The position numbers were made by a program, and so were the translations under genes. Under the pieces are notes generated by a model. It was not told the origin of the DNA and searched no databases. It worked only from the letters and a program-made list of their open reading frames with translations. Positions 25,688 through 35,277 of a stretch of 64,000 nt of DNA are shown here, piece after piece. Location: positions 1-64,000 of the forward strand of contig MKUU01000044.1 of the NCBI GenBank assembly GCA_001898705.1, given 5' to 3'. The DNA comes from Caedibacter sp. 38-128. GTDB taxonomy: Bacteria; Pseudomonadota; Alphaproteobacteria; Caedimonadales; Caedimonadaceae. Numbering within the stretch: position 1 is the stretch's first letter; every line of letters begins with the position of its first letter.

Positions 25688-28609
25688 TTAACTTGTTCCC
25701 TCTATAGCAGACGCTTTCCCTTCTGTATGGTGCATGTGAAAACTATTTTCGGAAGGGTGTGATCCCGTTACATGATTGTCTAAAACTATAAAATTTTCCA
25801 TAACCTCATCGTTAATTTTCTTATCACCAGTTGCTTCACTGTTCTGTAAAGATGGATCTGCTTGTTGCTGTTGAGCTTCGTCTCGTTTTGCAGAAAAAAA
25901 TTCTGGAATGTCAATTTCTACCCATATTTCATGCACATCATCAAATGTTTTAAATGTAAATGAGGGGCCTTCATTTGTTTGAAATATCTTCTTGTAAGCT
26001 TCTATAATCATAGACATTGGCGTTTTTAGATTTTTATCAATGTAATTTTGATATGCAACTTTCGGGAGCCTAATTTTCAACCTTTGTTTTGGTAAGCGGC
26101 TCATTTTCTTTAAAGCTTCCTCCATAGGTTCAAGCATTTTTTGACTTAGAAATTTAATTTTAAATTCTGCTTGTTGCTTTGTTTTATCTTCAAGTTCCTT
26201 TCGAATTGATTGGCGTCTTACCTCTAGATCCCCTCTTTCTTCATCTGTAATGGGTATAGTAATATCTGCTGTATCTTTTAATTTTTGCCATTCCTTTATT
26301 GCCTGTTCAAATTCAATAAGAGTTGTTAATGATACGACGTCATCTTTTTTGTGTGCAATTTCTATTGATAACGACCTTTCTTCTTTTTCAAGTCTATCTC
26401 TTTGAATTTCTAAATTTTTTTTAAGTTTTAATTGTTTAACAAGAGCTTCATGCCTAGCCTTTTTTCCTTTGGCTTCTGCGCCGAGCTCTTCAATTGTTAA
26501 GACCTTATTAGTTTTAACACTTAAAGGATGTCCCTGTTGTTCTATCTGCTTTTGTTCTTCTTGGTTTAAGTCAAATAACTTTTTATTTATAGTTATTAAA
26601 CGCTTACTGGTAGCTTCTTTTTTTTGTTCAGATTCTTTAAGATTATCATGAAATTCTTTTAATAATTTTTGCAATTTCTCAAGATTAGCAAGAGATAAAT
26701 TTTCAACATTTTGAGCTATCTCAGCTAGATCTAATGTTACAATAGGCCTTAGGATAATGTGTCCTTCTTTCTTATCAAATCGGTAAGGCATTATATTCTC
26801 AATCATAGGCAAAAGTGATAATTGTAAAGGCTCTTTCAACCTTAAAATCACTTCTTCTGGTAAACCCAACATTATAATTTCTTCTTCAAAGCATGCATAA
26901 GCGTCTGCAATAATCTTGGGAGCTTCTTCAAGAACTAGGGTTGCAATATCTGCATTTACTTTTTTTCCACTCCGCACAACTGTCTTATTTCCAATTTTAT
27001 TACAAAGCATACAAAATGACTGCTCTTGCAAATTTTCTTCTTTTGGTTTCGGCGTCAAAGGAAAGTCTACGCCTGAAGAGGCTGAGGATTGAAGACTAGA
27101 ATTTTCTACCTTCTGAGGTGATTTCTTCTCTCTTACGTCTTCTGCAGATGAGATCATCCTTTCATTATACTTGTCTTGTTTATTGCTTTGAGATTCTAAT
27201 AAGATTTCAGAACTCTTTGGTGTCTCTTCAGTAGCAATAATAATCTTGTCATTAAATATCTGAGAATATGGGGTAAGCTTAAATCCTGCTTCCTCTAATT
27301 TCGTATCGATACCTTTGGTTTTCTCATAGAGCGTTTCATATTCTCTTAGAAGCATGAAATATGATCTATTGTCTCTTCGGCCATTTACAGTTGGTTTCTG
27401 AGTAAGGTGACCTCTAAGTAAATCTAACAACTTTTGAGTTAAATTCTGGATTTGGGGTAAACATAAATTTTTTAGTTTATCTTCTTTTGTTCTGACTCGA
27501 CTTTCTAAATCCTTAATTTGCTCTTCGATCGACTTTAGCTCTTGTCCTAATTTTTCTTCAAAAGTAAAATGATTCTCATTTAAATCTATGTTTGAAGCAT
27601 TTTGTATTCTTGAAAGTTTTTTCTTGATCGTTTTCTTTTTGGTTAAAAGCTTATAGAGCTCGTTCTTATCATTCAACAATGATTCTTCTACTTCAAGAAT
27701 ACTTCTTTCAGGGACTTGCGGAGGTAATTTGAACTTAATTTCCCGCTTTAAATCAACCATTATTGATCTTTTAATTTCCCAAAAAAGTTCATCTGGAATC
27801 CGTTCTCTTCCATAAATTAATTGGCTTCTTTGGGGATTTAATAAATCAGGCCTCCAATCAAGTAATAAAGAATAATCTCCTCTAGAATAAAGTTCTCGTA
27901 CTTGATGATAAGAACGAGAAGTTCTAAGCTCCTCATCAAGCAACGCAGGTCTGTATAGAAACTCATAAATTTTATAAAGCTCCTCGACATACAGTTGATC
28001 AAAAATATCTATAGGACCTGTAGAGGAAGGCCAAATAAATCTCGTTGCCGCCTTCCTCATCAAGTTAACAGGATTTATCATGCTATAATAACTGCCTGTC
28101 GACATATTTTCTTGCGCAGGCTTGACGCTTGATACCGTTTTTTCCCCTTTTCTTACAAAAGCTTGGTAATCTTCCCAAATACTGTTCTTAACATTATACT
28201 CCATTTCTATAGATTGAATGCGACTTTTAAGTTTTTGGATTTGAATCTGAACATCTCGGATAGTTGATTCAAGCCATTCAATTGGGTTACGCCTGGCACC
28301 ATTAATAACATCCAGCTCCCCTCTTTCAAATGTCATTGCCCTGCTGGCTTTATCAGGGCTTAAAAACTTTTGAGAGGATACTTTTGAGAAATGACCTAAT
28401 GTCTTTTCAAGTATAAGCCCTAAGCTTTGAATGTGAGGAATATCTTGAACATTTGGGACATATTCCAGAGGGTTTGTTTTTTGACGTTCTATTACGGCCT
28501 TTTGTGTCTGCTGTTCTTCAAGTTCATTTTTTGCTTCACTTGCCAAAATTACTTCAGCCAAGAAGAATTGTACAAACAGTCCTAAAATTCCTGCAATAAA
28601 GGGTTTCAT
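25688..28609 (-). CDS. Very large secreted coiled-coil protein, unknown
   Basis: A 973-residue protein not recognised. The start at 28609 has GGGGGAG upstream and gives a signal peptide (MKPFIAGILGLFVQFFLAEV, cut near ILAS). The mature part is dominated by Lys/Glu/Gln heptads: about residues 140-170, 320-400 and 680-800 read as long coiled coils. A CMLCNKIG motif in the middle could bind metal. The C-terminal part holds a more globular segment (about 830-920). It ends in IEGTS, the same five-residue pattern ([IV]EGTS) as the secreted protein at 5180. Candidate exported effector or surface protein; no function is assigned. Confidence 0.7.
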   Translation of the reverse strand: MKPFIAGILGLFVQFFLAEVILASEAKNELEEQQTQKAVIERQKTNPLEYVPNVQDIPHIQSLGLILEKTLGHFSKVSSQKFLSPDKASRAMTFERGELDVINGARRNPIEWLESTIRDVQIQIQKLKSRIQSIEMEYNVKNSIWEDYQAFVRKGEKTVSSVKPAQENMSTGSYYSMINPVNLMRKAATRFIWPSSTGPIDIFDQLYVEELYKIYEFLYRPALLDEELRTSRSYHQVRELYSRGDYSLLLDWRPDLLNPQRSQLIYGRERIPDELFWEIKRSIMVDLKREIKFKLPPQVPERSILEVEESLLNDKNELYKLLTKKKTIKKKLSRIQNASNIDLNENHFTFEEKLGQELKSIEEQIKDLESRVRTKEDKLKNLCLPQIQNLTQKLLDLLRGHLTQKPTVNGRRDNRSYFMLLREYETLYEKTKGIDTKLEEAGFKLTPYSQIFNDKIIIATEETPKSSEILLESQSNKQDKYNERMISSAEDVREKKSPQKVENSSLQSSASSGVDFPLTPKPKEENLQEQSFCMLCNKIGNKTVVRSGKKVNADIATLVLEEAPKIIADAYACFEEEIIMLGLPEEVILRLKEPLQLSLLPMIENIMPYRFDKKEGHIILRPIVTLDLAEIAQNVENLSLANLEKLQKLLKEFHDNLKESEQKKEATSKRLITINKKLFDLNQEEQKQIEQQGHPLSVKTNKVLTIEELGAEAKGKKARHEALVKQLKLKKNLEIQRDRLEKEERSLSIEIAHKKDDVVSLTTLIEFEQAIKEWQKLKDTADITIPITDEERGDLEVRRQSIRKELEDKTKQQAEFKIKFLSQKMLEPMEEALKKMSRLPKQRLKIRLPKVAYQNYIDKNLKTPMSMIIEAYKKIFQTNEGPSFTFKTFDDVHEIWVEIDIPEFFSAKRDEAQQQQADPSLQNSEATGDKKINDEVMENFIVLDNHVTGSHPSENSFHMHHTEGKASAIEGTS

Positions 28610-28691
28610 TATTTTTTCTCCCCCGTTGAGCTGTTTAGTTTTGCCAGACAAAATTTAATAAAATGTTAAAATTCACACTTCTTGATTCATT

Positions 28692-29306
28692 TCAGTCTTT
28701 TTTCTGCTTATCATTTCTCAGAAAAGCCTTTTCTGCACGTTTATTCCAATTCTCGATATAATACGCAGCGATCTCTGGATCTTGAATCCTCAGCAAATTT
28801 TCTGCATTGCGATGCTCGGCGGCATTCGTCCAATTATAGGAACCCGTCAAGATAATTTGATCATCGATAATCATAATTTTGTTATGGGCAATTCCGGGCA
28901 CTCGATCGATAAGCACAGACACATTAGATTTCTTTAGTTTTGGAATTTGGGAATATTTAGCGGTTAATTGGCTTCTATCCGCGAGAATTCGAATCTCAAC
29001 GCCCCGCTTTTGCGCACGTAAAAGCGCTTTCGCAATCTCTTTTGATGTAAAAGAATAGGTTTGCATCTTAATCGAGAACTTCGCTTGATCAATTGCTTGA
29101 ATAATTAAGTTTTGACAACGTCCGTCCGGCGTAAAACAAACCGTTAGCTTTTGATCTAGCGGAAGTGGAATAGAAGCAGAAGGCTTTAAATCAATATAGT
29201 ATGAGCTTAAGTAACCAAGAAGAAGTCCTATCGCGCCAATACTTGCAAGCGACAATAAAGGAGATTTGCGGAAAAATTGCTTAAATGATTTTTTTTGGTG
29301 CGTCAT
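28692..29306 (-). CDS. Phospholipase D-like nuclease (single HKD motif)
   Basis: A 204-residue protein with an N-terminal uncleaved-looking membrane segment (LLSLASIGAIGLLLGYLSSYY), then one PLD domain with the catalytic HNKIMIIDD (HxK-x4-D) and GSYNWTNAAEHRNAENLL. Single-HKD proteins of this size form dimers like the Nuc endonuclease; rickettsial Pld is similar and acts on host membranes. The start at 29306 makes a 4-bp ATGA overlap with the HAD gene before it; the frame could also begin two codons earlier. It probably acts in the periplasm or is exported. Nuclease versus lipase cannot be told. Confidence 0.87.
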   Translation of the reverse strand: MTHQKKSFKQFFRKSPLLSLASIGAIGLLLGYLSSYYIDLKPSASIPLPLDQKLTVCFTPDGRCQNLIIQAIDQAKFSIKMQTYSFTSKEIAKALLRAQKRGVEIRILADRSQLTAKYSQIPKLKKSNVSVLIDRVPGIAHNKIMIIDDQIILTGSYNWTNAAEHRNAENLLRIQDPEIAAYYIENWNKRAEKAFLRNDKQKKD

Positions 29307-29968
29307 TCCCACCCTACAACACGTGAAAGACGCTCAACCCCCAGAAGCTCATACAGCTCACGAATATCCTCGACAATATAATCGGCTTGGCTAAAAGAGG
29401 CGTCTCTTGAGTGTTCGTTTGGAAAAGCAACAGCTGTCATGCCTGCTCTCTTGGCAGCGTCAACACCTAAAGGTGTATCTTCAATCACGAGACAATCAGT
29501 CGGCTCAATTTTAAAAGATAGACTCGAAGTTAAATAAGGAACCGGAGAAGGCTTCCCTTCTGCGACGTTATCACGTCCAATCCAATGTTCAAAATAAGGC
29601 GCTATCTCTGTTTTCATCAGCGCTTCATTAATATAATAAGCCATCCCATTTGAGACACACGCTTGTTTAAACTGAGTTTTATTAAGCGTCAACACCACCT
29701 CACCAATATTATCGCGCAAAGACGCTGGTGTTAAATGAGATAAGCATGCGTCATGAATTTCATCAAGAAAGTTCTCAAATGTTAATTGCGGACTACCTTG
29801 GTGGATAAGGGAGTCCCACATTGTATAAAGACAAGCTCCAGCAGGTACTGTCTTTGGCACTGAAAAAGAAAAACGATCACAAAGATTTTCTAATGTTTTA
29901 TAGTAAGTATTGGGGCTTGCAATCAGGGTGCCATCAAGATCCCACAACACGGCCTTATATTTTCCCAT
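29303..29968 (-). CDS. HAD family hydrolase (phosphoglycolate phosphatase-like)
   Basis: A 221-residue cytosolic HAD subfamily IA phosphatase. Motif I is VLWDLDGTLIAS, motif II is ACVSNGMAYY, the lysine lies in EGKPSPVPYL, and motif IV is CLVIEDTPLGVDAAKRAGM. A helical cap lies between motifs I and II. ATG at 29968 follows AAGGAGAG; a TTG just before it is less likely. It overlaps the PLD-like gene by 4 bp, so the two are translationally coupled. The substrate is unknown; beta-phosphoglucomutase-like or phosphoglycolate activities are possible. Confidence 0.88.
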   Translation of the reverse strand: MGKYKAVLWDLDGTLIASPNTYYKTLENLCDRFSFSVPKTVPAGACLYTMWDSLIHQGSPQLTFENFLDEIHDACLSHLTPASLRDNIGEVVLTLNKTQFKQACVSNGMAYYINEALMKTEIAPYFEHWIGRDNVAEGKPSPVPYLTSSLSFKIEPTDCLVIEDTPLGVDAAKRAGMTAVAFPNEHSRDASFSQADYIVEDIRELYELLGVERLSRVVGWE

Positions 29969-30045
29969 CAAAAGCTCTCCTTAATACTTATTAAGCAACT
30001 GTATAAAATGTTTCTTTTCTTTACCAGACAAGATTAAAAAACAAG

Positions 30046-30074
30046 ATGAGCCCTCAGGAAATCTGAAGGCTCAT
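30046..30074 (-). terminator. Terminator candidate downstream of the 781-residue gene
   Basis: ATGAGCC and GGCTCAT (30046-30052 and 30068-30074) form the base of a stem extended by TCAG/CTGA inside. On the minus strand it is followed after four bases by six T. Confidence 0.65.
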
Positions 30075-30106
30075 ATAAAGTTTATAAGATTTGAATCGCT
30101 TATATG

Positions 30107-32452
30107 TTATTCAGCCTTATCCTCAAAGATTGGGGTAAAAATATGTGCCAAAAGCCCATTTTGTTGCATAAATTCTTTTCCGTATTGCTGGACTCTCTGA
30201 CCCCATTTATAGGCTTTAGCCGCCATCACATTATCAAGCCTAATTTCAGATGGTAATACTTCGCGAAGGAGAGATTCGACTGCAGGATCAATAATTTTTA
30301 ATGGAGGCATTTCGTTTCCCTCACCATTATGACGCAAAGCGTACAACATATTTACATAACTAATATATTTTAAGTAAGCATGCTCTACGGCTTTGTTGTC
30401 ACCTAATTTTAAAAGATGCTTGAAGCCAGTTTCCTTTGCATCTGCTACCGAAGCTGCCGCAGATGCCGCGGGCGCAGAGACATGCTGTTTTTGCTTACTT
30501 TCAACAAATCGCACAACAGGGGAAATACGGTGCCATGTTTTGTCATCTTTTCCATTCATCTCTTCAAAGTAATTGACTCTCAGTTGCATCTTTGCGAGAG
30601 ACCATACCTCTTTTTCTTTTAATTTCACAGGATAAGGCACCAAAGAAGTTCCTTCAAGGCTCGTCCGTAACTCAGGAAAGGACAAAAAGTGAGGATACGA
30701 TGTTATTGAAAAATGAGGATTAAAAAGGGCACTATCTAAGCCTAAGCGCTGAACAAGAGAATCTTGCCCTGTGGAAATTTTACTCCGCCATTTTGTCATT
30801 GCAACCTTAATTTGATGGTCTGCTCTCAGAGAGCCAAGCTCAGAAGCATAAGAGGTTAGAAATTCTTCCTCTTGTATGGGCAATGGATAATAATTGTATC
30901 TGTCTTTAATTGATTCTTTATATGAAGTTGTAATCTCTTCGCCATGGACTATTTCCTGAAACTTATCAAAAGCCATAGTTACTACATCTTTTCTATCTAC
31001 ATCATTATAACCTAAGTTTTTTGTGGCAGCTTGCATTACAACTCCGCTCTTAACCTGCTCACTTCTTGTTGCAATATACTTATCAAAACTTGCCTGAATT
31101 CTTGGTAATTCGCGATCTAACGCCATCCTTACATTATCGGCACCAACTTTAGCTGCACGTTTATTGATAAGACTTAGGATTGCTGGAAAGGCATCCGAGC
31201 TTAATGTTGTTAAAGGGTTCTCATATCCATGATAATCAAAATCATCATTGGGAAGAGCAGAGTAAATATTGAGTAAAGTTAAATATTTAATTAAAGCATA
31301 AGTATCAGCTTCATCTTGCTTTTGTTGCTTATCAAGCAGCCGTTGTTTAAGCTCAGCTTCCAGGCTCTGAATTTCTTCTGTTTGCCCTTTTATCTTCTCC
31401 TCAATCACTTCTATTTTAAGGTTTTCATTGTTAATTTGTTCTCTTTTAACTTGTGATTCTTGCTCAAAAGTCTCTTTTTCTTTTGCAAGGGCCTCTTTTT
31501 GTTGCTGCAAATCTTCCCGCTTACTGCGTAAGTCTGTCGCACTTGCGTGGCTAAGCCCTTTCTTTTCACTCAGTTCTTTGTTTTTAGCTTCATATTCAGC
31601 TTCTAAATCTTGTAACTGTTGTTTTACTGCGGGATCTATCTGTTCTTGATTTAATTCCTCAGCAAGCTTTTCTTGAGAACCTTGAGCTTCAGAAGGCTCC
31701 TCTACCACGATAGGTTTCAAAGAAGAAATGAGTAATTCTTTTTTCTCTTCATATTCATCTTTAAGTTTTTTAATGTCAGCACTACATTCTCCCAATATCC
31801 GGTCTTCTGTGCGGATTTCTTCTTGGTTTGCATCAAGCAGATCTTGCTGTTTTTGCAATGCTTCCTCGCTCCCAGATCTTTGCTTAACTAAGGTTTCAAG
31901 TTCTTTTTCTAATAATTGTATTGTTTGCCTTTTCGCTTCAATCTCTTGTTCCCAAGTTGTTTTCTGAGCAGGTTGTCCCTCAATAGATGTTTGAACCCTC
32001 TCAATTTCGAGATTTATAGTATTAATTGTTCTCATTAACGCCGCATGTTGCCCGACTTTGGAAAGCTGGCCTTTCATTTGAGACGCTGTTTTTAGATAAG
32101 AGTCATCTTGCCCCTTATGTCCTTCATACAACATTTTTATAAGATTAACCTTTTCCGCCTTCGCTTCTATAAAGTCACAAACCGCATTTGCCATAACTCT
32201 TTGAAGCTCTCCACCTTTACGACTATAAGGAGCATAAAACCGTTCGATTTGTTCTTGCATACTCAACAAATAATGCAATTTCTGCTCATATAGGCCTATG
32301 ACCGTATCTTGGTACCCTTTAAGCTTCCCTTCCGTCTTAAATTCTTCAGGGACGAGACCATTGTAGGCATCCGATAATTTTATAGAACTGGCTGAGGCGA
32401 AAGAAATCGACAATGTCGAAGATAGTAAGAGAGAAGCAAACTTAAATTTCAT
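30107..32452 (-). CDS. Large secreted coiled-coil protein, unknown
   Basis: A 781-residue protein not recognised. The start at 32452 has GGAGA upstream and gives a clear signal peptide (FASLLLSSTLSISFASAS). About residues 150-385 are an almost unbroken heptad-rich coiled coil (for example KRQTIQLLEKELETLVKQ). The second half is helical and more globular, with an Ala/Ser-rich break (SAPAASAAASVADA) near 660. Its plan matches the secreted protein at 25688, though no detailed similarity was seen by eye. It has its own promoter and terminator, so it is a single-gene unit. Candidate exported effector or periplasmic scaffold. Confidence 0.7.
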   Translation of the reverse strand: MKFKFASLLLSSTLSISFASASSIKLSDAYNGLVPEEFKTEGKLKGYQDTVIGLYEQKLHYLLSMQEQIERFYAPYSRKGGELQRVMANAVCDFIEAKAEKVNLIKMLYEGHKGQDDSYLKTASQMKGQLSKVGQHAALMRTINTINLEIERVQTSIEGQPAQKTTWEQEIEAKRQTIQLLEKELETLVKQRSGSEEALQKQQDLLDANQEEIRTEDRILGECSADIKKLKDEYEEKKELLISSLKPIVVEEPSEAQGSQEKLAEELNQEQIDPAVKQQLQDLEAEYEAKNKELSEKKGLSHASATDLRSKREDLQQQKEALAKEKETFEQESQVKREQINNENLKIEVIEEKIKGQTEEIQSLEAELKQRLLDKQQKQDEADTYALIKYLTLLNIYSALPNDDFDYHGYENPLTTLSSDAFPAILSLINKRAAKVGADNVRMALDRELPRIQASFDKYIATRSEQVKSGVVMQAATKNLGYNDVDRKDVVTMAFDKFQEIVHGEEITTSYKESIKDRYNYYPLPIQEEEFLTSYASELGSLRADHQIKVAMTKWRSKISTGQDSLVQRLGLDSALFNPHFSITSYPHFLSFPELRTSLEGTSLVPYPVKLKEKEVWSLAKMQLRVNYFEEMNGKDDKTWHRISPVVRFVESKQKQHVSAPAASAAASVADAKETGFKHLLKLGDNKAVEHAYLKYISYVNMLYALRHNGEGNEMPPLKIIDPAVESLLREVLPSEIRLDNVMAAKAYKWGQRVQQYGKEFMQQNGLLAHIFTPIFEDKAE

Positions 32453-32505
32453 AAAAATCTCCATCATAAATAGGGTATTAGCTTTCTAGAAGAAAGATTC
32501 TAACC

Positions 32506-32533
32506 ATCCTAGAATATTTTTCTTATTTGTCAA
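32506..32533 (-). promoter_or_regulatory. Promoter of the 781-residue secreted-protein gene
   Basis: On the minus strand TTGACA (32528-32533) and TAGGAT (32506-32511) are 16 bp apart, about 55 bp upstream of the start codon. Confidence 0.6.
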
Positions 32534-32683
32534 TAAAAAGACAACTGATAGAATTTTTTTCAATCTTGTTATCGACGAAATAGGGCACCTTAAAGATATT
32601 GATGAGCTTCAGTAAGGCAGAAACCTACAAAATATAATAAAGACTGCGAAGATTAAAATTTTTTATCAATAGAATTGTTAGAA

Positions 32684-32741
32684 ATGGTCGGGGCGGAGGG
32701 ATTTGAACCCCCGGCATCCTGCTCCCAAAGCAGGCGTGCTA
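32684..32741 (-). repeat. Left attachment site (attL): partial tRNA-Pro copy
   Basis: Bases 32684-32736 are identical to 55685-55737 (53 bp); with one mismatch the match runs to 32741 (57 of 58). It contains the anticodon arm, variable and T arms, acceptor 3' strand and CCA, but not the D arm or 5' acceptor strand, so it is not a tRNA gene. It marks the end of the element displaced from the tRNA. Confidence 0.92.
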
Positions 32742-32848
32742 TATATCTTTCTAATTCTTCATTTTTATATAAGCGTATTTTAATACTTGATTATTATAGA
32801 AAATGTATACTCTCTAGTCTTCTCAAAAAATGTTTGTTTCTTTTCCAT

Positions 32849-32868
32849 TTGCTTCCGAATTGCTTCCG
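32849..32868 (+). repeat. Inner end repeat, left copy (integrase arm-site candidate)
   Basis: TTGCTTCCGAATTGCTTCCG, two TTGCTTCCG units 11 bp apart, recurs exactly at 55618-55637 near the other end of the element. Paired short repeats flanking the core on both arms are what tyrosine integrases of the lambda/P4 type bind. Confidence 0.6.
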
Positions 32869-32905
32869 ATTTATAGTCATTTTGTATTAACGCAAGCACA
32901 CCATC

Positions 32906-34093
32906 ATGGAGAACATCTTGCAAGCAGAGAAAAAGTTAACAAAAAGAGTAATAGAGAGTATTAACCCCCATAAAGAAAATGAAATTCTTATTTGGGATAG
33001 AGAGCTTAGGGGATTTGGAATTAGAGTATATCCAACAGGGCGTAAAACTTATTTTGTACAGTACCGCAATCAGTTTAATCGAACCCGCCGCAAGAAGATT
33101 GGAGTACATGGTATCATTACCCCCGAACAAGCTCGCGAGCAAGCTAAAGCTCTTTTAGGCGATGTTGCTAAAGGAAAAGATCCATCTCAAGATTTTAAAA
33201 AATCACAATCAAAACCTGATATGGCTATGCTGGCTGAAAATTATTTAGAGTTGCACGCAAGGATTAACAAAACCCCTAAAAACTACAAAGAAGATAAACA
33301 GATGTTAGAAAACATAATACTTAAGCGCTGGAAGAATAAGAAAGTCGAGGAAATCTGTAGCCATGATGCCCAATTACTGCGTCAAGAAATGCAGCATACG
33401 CCGTATATGGCAAATCGCGTTCGAACATTACTCAATAAAATGTTCAATCTTGCGGTCCAGTGGAAATGGATTATGGATAACCCAATAAAAGGAATGCTAA
33501 AATATCAGGAGCATAAGCGTGAGCGCTGGCTTAATGATTATGAGCTCCAAAGTTTATGGAAAGCCTTGGCCGCATATCAGGATCAAAATGTAGCCAATGT
33601 GATTCGTTTACTTCTATTAACAGGCTCTCGTCGCAATGAAGTTTTATACGCCAAATGGGATCAATTTGATTTAGAAAAGGCAGTATGGACAAAGCCAGCC
33701 CATACTACAAAGCAAAGAAGAATGGAGCATCTTCCGCTTTCATCTCAAACACTCTCAATTTTAAAAAATATGAATAAAATTAGGACTTCACCATATTTAT
33801 TCCCCGGGAAGATTTCAGGACAATCTCTAAAAAATATCAATAAGTCTTGGAATACAATTAGGAAAAATGCGGGACTGGAAAATTTCCGCCTTCATGATCT
33901 TCGCCATACTCATGCTTCACATCTTGTATCAAGTGGCTTAAGCTTAAGTATCGTTGGAAAATTATTGGGCCATAGCCATCCAGGAACCACTCAGAGATAT
34001 GCCCATTTAGCTGATGAACCATTAAGAAAAGCAACAAGTCTGTTTGGAAATAAACTTGAAAGCCTAATATTAGAAGTTCAAGGGCTAGAATAA
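32906..34093 (+). CDS. Tyrosine integrase (P4-type, DUF4102 arm-binding domain)
   Basis: A 395-residue site-specific recombinase. The N-terminal arm-binding domain (about residues 12-95) has LIWDRELRGFGIRVYPTGRK and the EQAREQAK helix of DUF4102. A SAM-like core-binding domain follows (about 105-200). The catalytic domain has Arg in LLLTGSRRNEVLYAKW, HDLRHTHASHL, LLGHSHPGTTQRYAH with the nucleophile Tyr. All R-H-R-H-Y residues are present, so it should be active. Its position directly inside attL fits integration into tRNA-Pro. Confidence 0.95.
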   Translation: MENILQAEKKLTKRVIESINPHKENEILIWDRELRGFGIRVYPTGRKTYFVQYRNQFNRTRRKKIGVHGIITPEQAREQAKALLGDVAKGKDPSQDFKKSQSKPDMAMLAENYLELHARINKTPKNYKEDKQMLENIILKRWKNKKVEEICSHDAQLLRQEMQHTPYMANRVRTLLNKMFNLAVQWKWIMDNPIKGMLKYQEHKRERWLNDYELQSLWKALAAYQDQNVANVIRLLLLTGSRRNEVLYAKWDQFDLEKAVWTKPAHTTKQRRMEHLPLSSQTLSILKNMNKIRTSPYLFPGKISGQSLKNINKSWNTIRKNAGLENFRLHDLRHTHASHLVSSGLSLSIVGKLLGHSHPGTTQRYAHLADEPLRKATSLFGNKLESLILEVQGLE

Positions 34094-34233
34094 CACCATT
34101 ATTGGTACTCAGATTGGGAATCAGAAACAATTACAATGCACTTGAAAAACTACCTACTGGTTTGATGAGAGTGTTGATCATAGATACATTTTATGTAAGC
34201 ATATTTTTTTGATAATTAAGCAGATTTTGAAAG

Positions 34234-35277
34234 TTGAAAACTTTACATCTTATATGCGCAGCTCGTCCTAATTTTGTAAAGATCGCTCCTTTATACCATG
34301 CTTTAAAGGGAGAACCGTGGTGCGATGCTAAAATTATTCATACCGGACAACATTATGATTACAAAATGTCTGAGGTTTATTTCAAAGATTTTGCATTGCC
34401 CTCCCCTCATTATTCATTAGGTGTAAATGCTGGCTCTCATGCAGAACAAACTGGCCAAACAATGATCGCTTATGAGAAGATTTGTCTTAAGGAAAAACCC
34501 GATCTGGTGGTTGTAGTAGGAGATGTTAATGCGACTCTAGCCTGCGCAATCACAGCTAAAAAACTTCAATTAAAAGTTGCACATTTAGAAGCAGGTTTAC
34601 GTGCTTTTGATCGGTCTATGCCAGAAGAGCTCAATAGAATTATGACGGACAGTATATGCGATTATCACTGGACTCCCTCACAGGATGCAAATGATAATTT
34701 AAAGCGAGAAGGCAAACATCCAGATCAGATAAATCTTGTTGGTAATATTATGATAGATACTTATTGCCTATTTAAGAAAGATATATTGTTGAGGGAAAAA
34801 CCTATTCAATGCAGTAAATATGCTGTTTTAACATTACATAGGCCATTTAATGCAGATAGTACAGAGCGCTTGAAAACAATAATGGCTAAGCTTAGCATGC
34901 TACAAGAAAATATTATTTTTCCTGCTCATCCCCGCACACAGAAAACTTTAACTGAGATTGCTTTGCCACCAAATATTCACATCACAGAGCCTATGGGATA
35001 TATAGATTTTATGGCTCTTATTTCGAAAGCACAGTATGTCATCACTGACTCAGGAGGAATACAAGAAGAAACGACATACATGCAAATTCCTTGTTATACT
35101 TTAAGATCATCGACAGAAAGACCAATTACAACAACAATAGGTTCGAACCAACTTGTGACTATTGATAATCTTTTAGAAAAGATTAAGAAACCAAAAAGGG
35201 GAGAAATACCTCCTTTATGGGATGGAAAAACAGCTTTTAGAGTACGAGAATGTATCAGCAAGATATTCTGGGTATAG
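34234..35277 (+). CDS. UDP-N-acetylglucosamine 2-epimerase family protein (WecB-like)
   Basis: A 347-residue non-hydrolysing UDP-GlcNAc 2-epimerase homologue that begins with TTG at 34234. Family residues are present: CAARPNFVKIAPL, HTGQHYDYKMS, VVVVGDVNATLA (Asp), AHLEAGLRAFDR (Glu), MPEELNRIMTD (Glu), LTLHRPFN (His) and ITDSGGIQEE. The product would be UDP-ManNAc. Its 3' end overlaps the next ABC gene by 28 bp, so the two are co-translated. In this cluster it may act on a non-standard sugar nucleotide. Function is secure at family level. Confidence 0.9.
   Translation: MKTLHLICAARPNFVKIAPLYHALKGEPWCDAKIIHTGQHYDYKMSEVYFKDFALPSPHYSLGVNAGSHAEQTGQTMIAYEKICLKEKPDLVVVVGDVNATLACAITAKKLQLKVAHLEAGLRAFDRSMPEELNRIMTDSICDYHWTPSQDANDNLKREGKHPDQINLVGNIMIDTYCLFKKDILLREKPIQCSKYAVLTLHRPFNADSTERLKTIMAKLSMLQENIIFPAHPRTQKTLTEIALPPNIHITEPMGYIDFMALISKAQYVITDSGGIQEETTYMQIPCYTLRSSTERPITTTIGSNQLVTIDNLLEKIKKPKRGEIPPLWDGKTAFRVRECISKIFWV

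Noticed and set aside
32684..32760. A second tRNA-Pro gene at the left end of the element
   Set aside because: Only the 3' half is present; after 32741 the sequence diverges and there is no D arm or 5' acceptor strand, so it is an attachment-site copy.
32675..32890. A 71-codon frame across the partial tRNA copy, and a related frame at 55541-55849
   Set aside because: Both share residues only because they read through the same tRNA sequence. This common tRNA artefact has no ribosome site or conserved domain.
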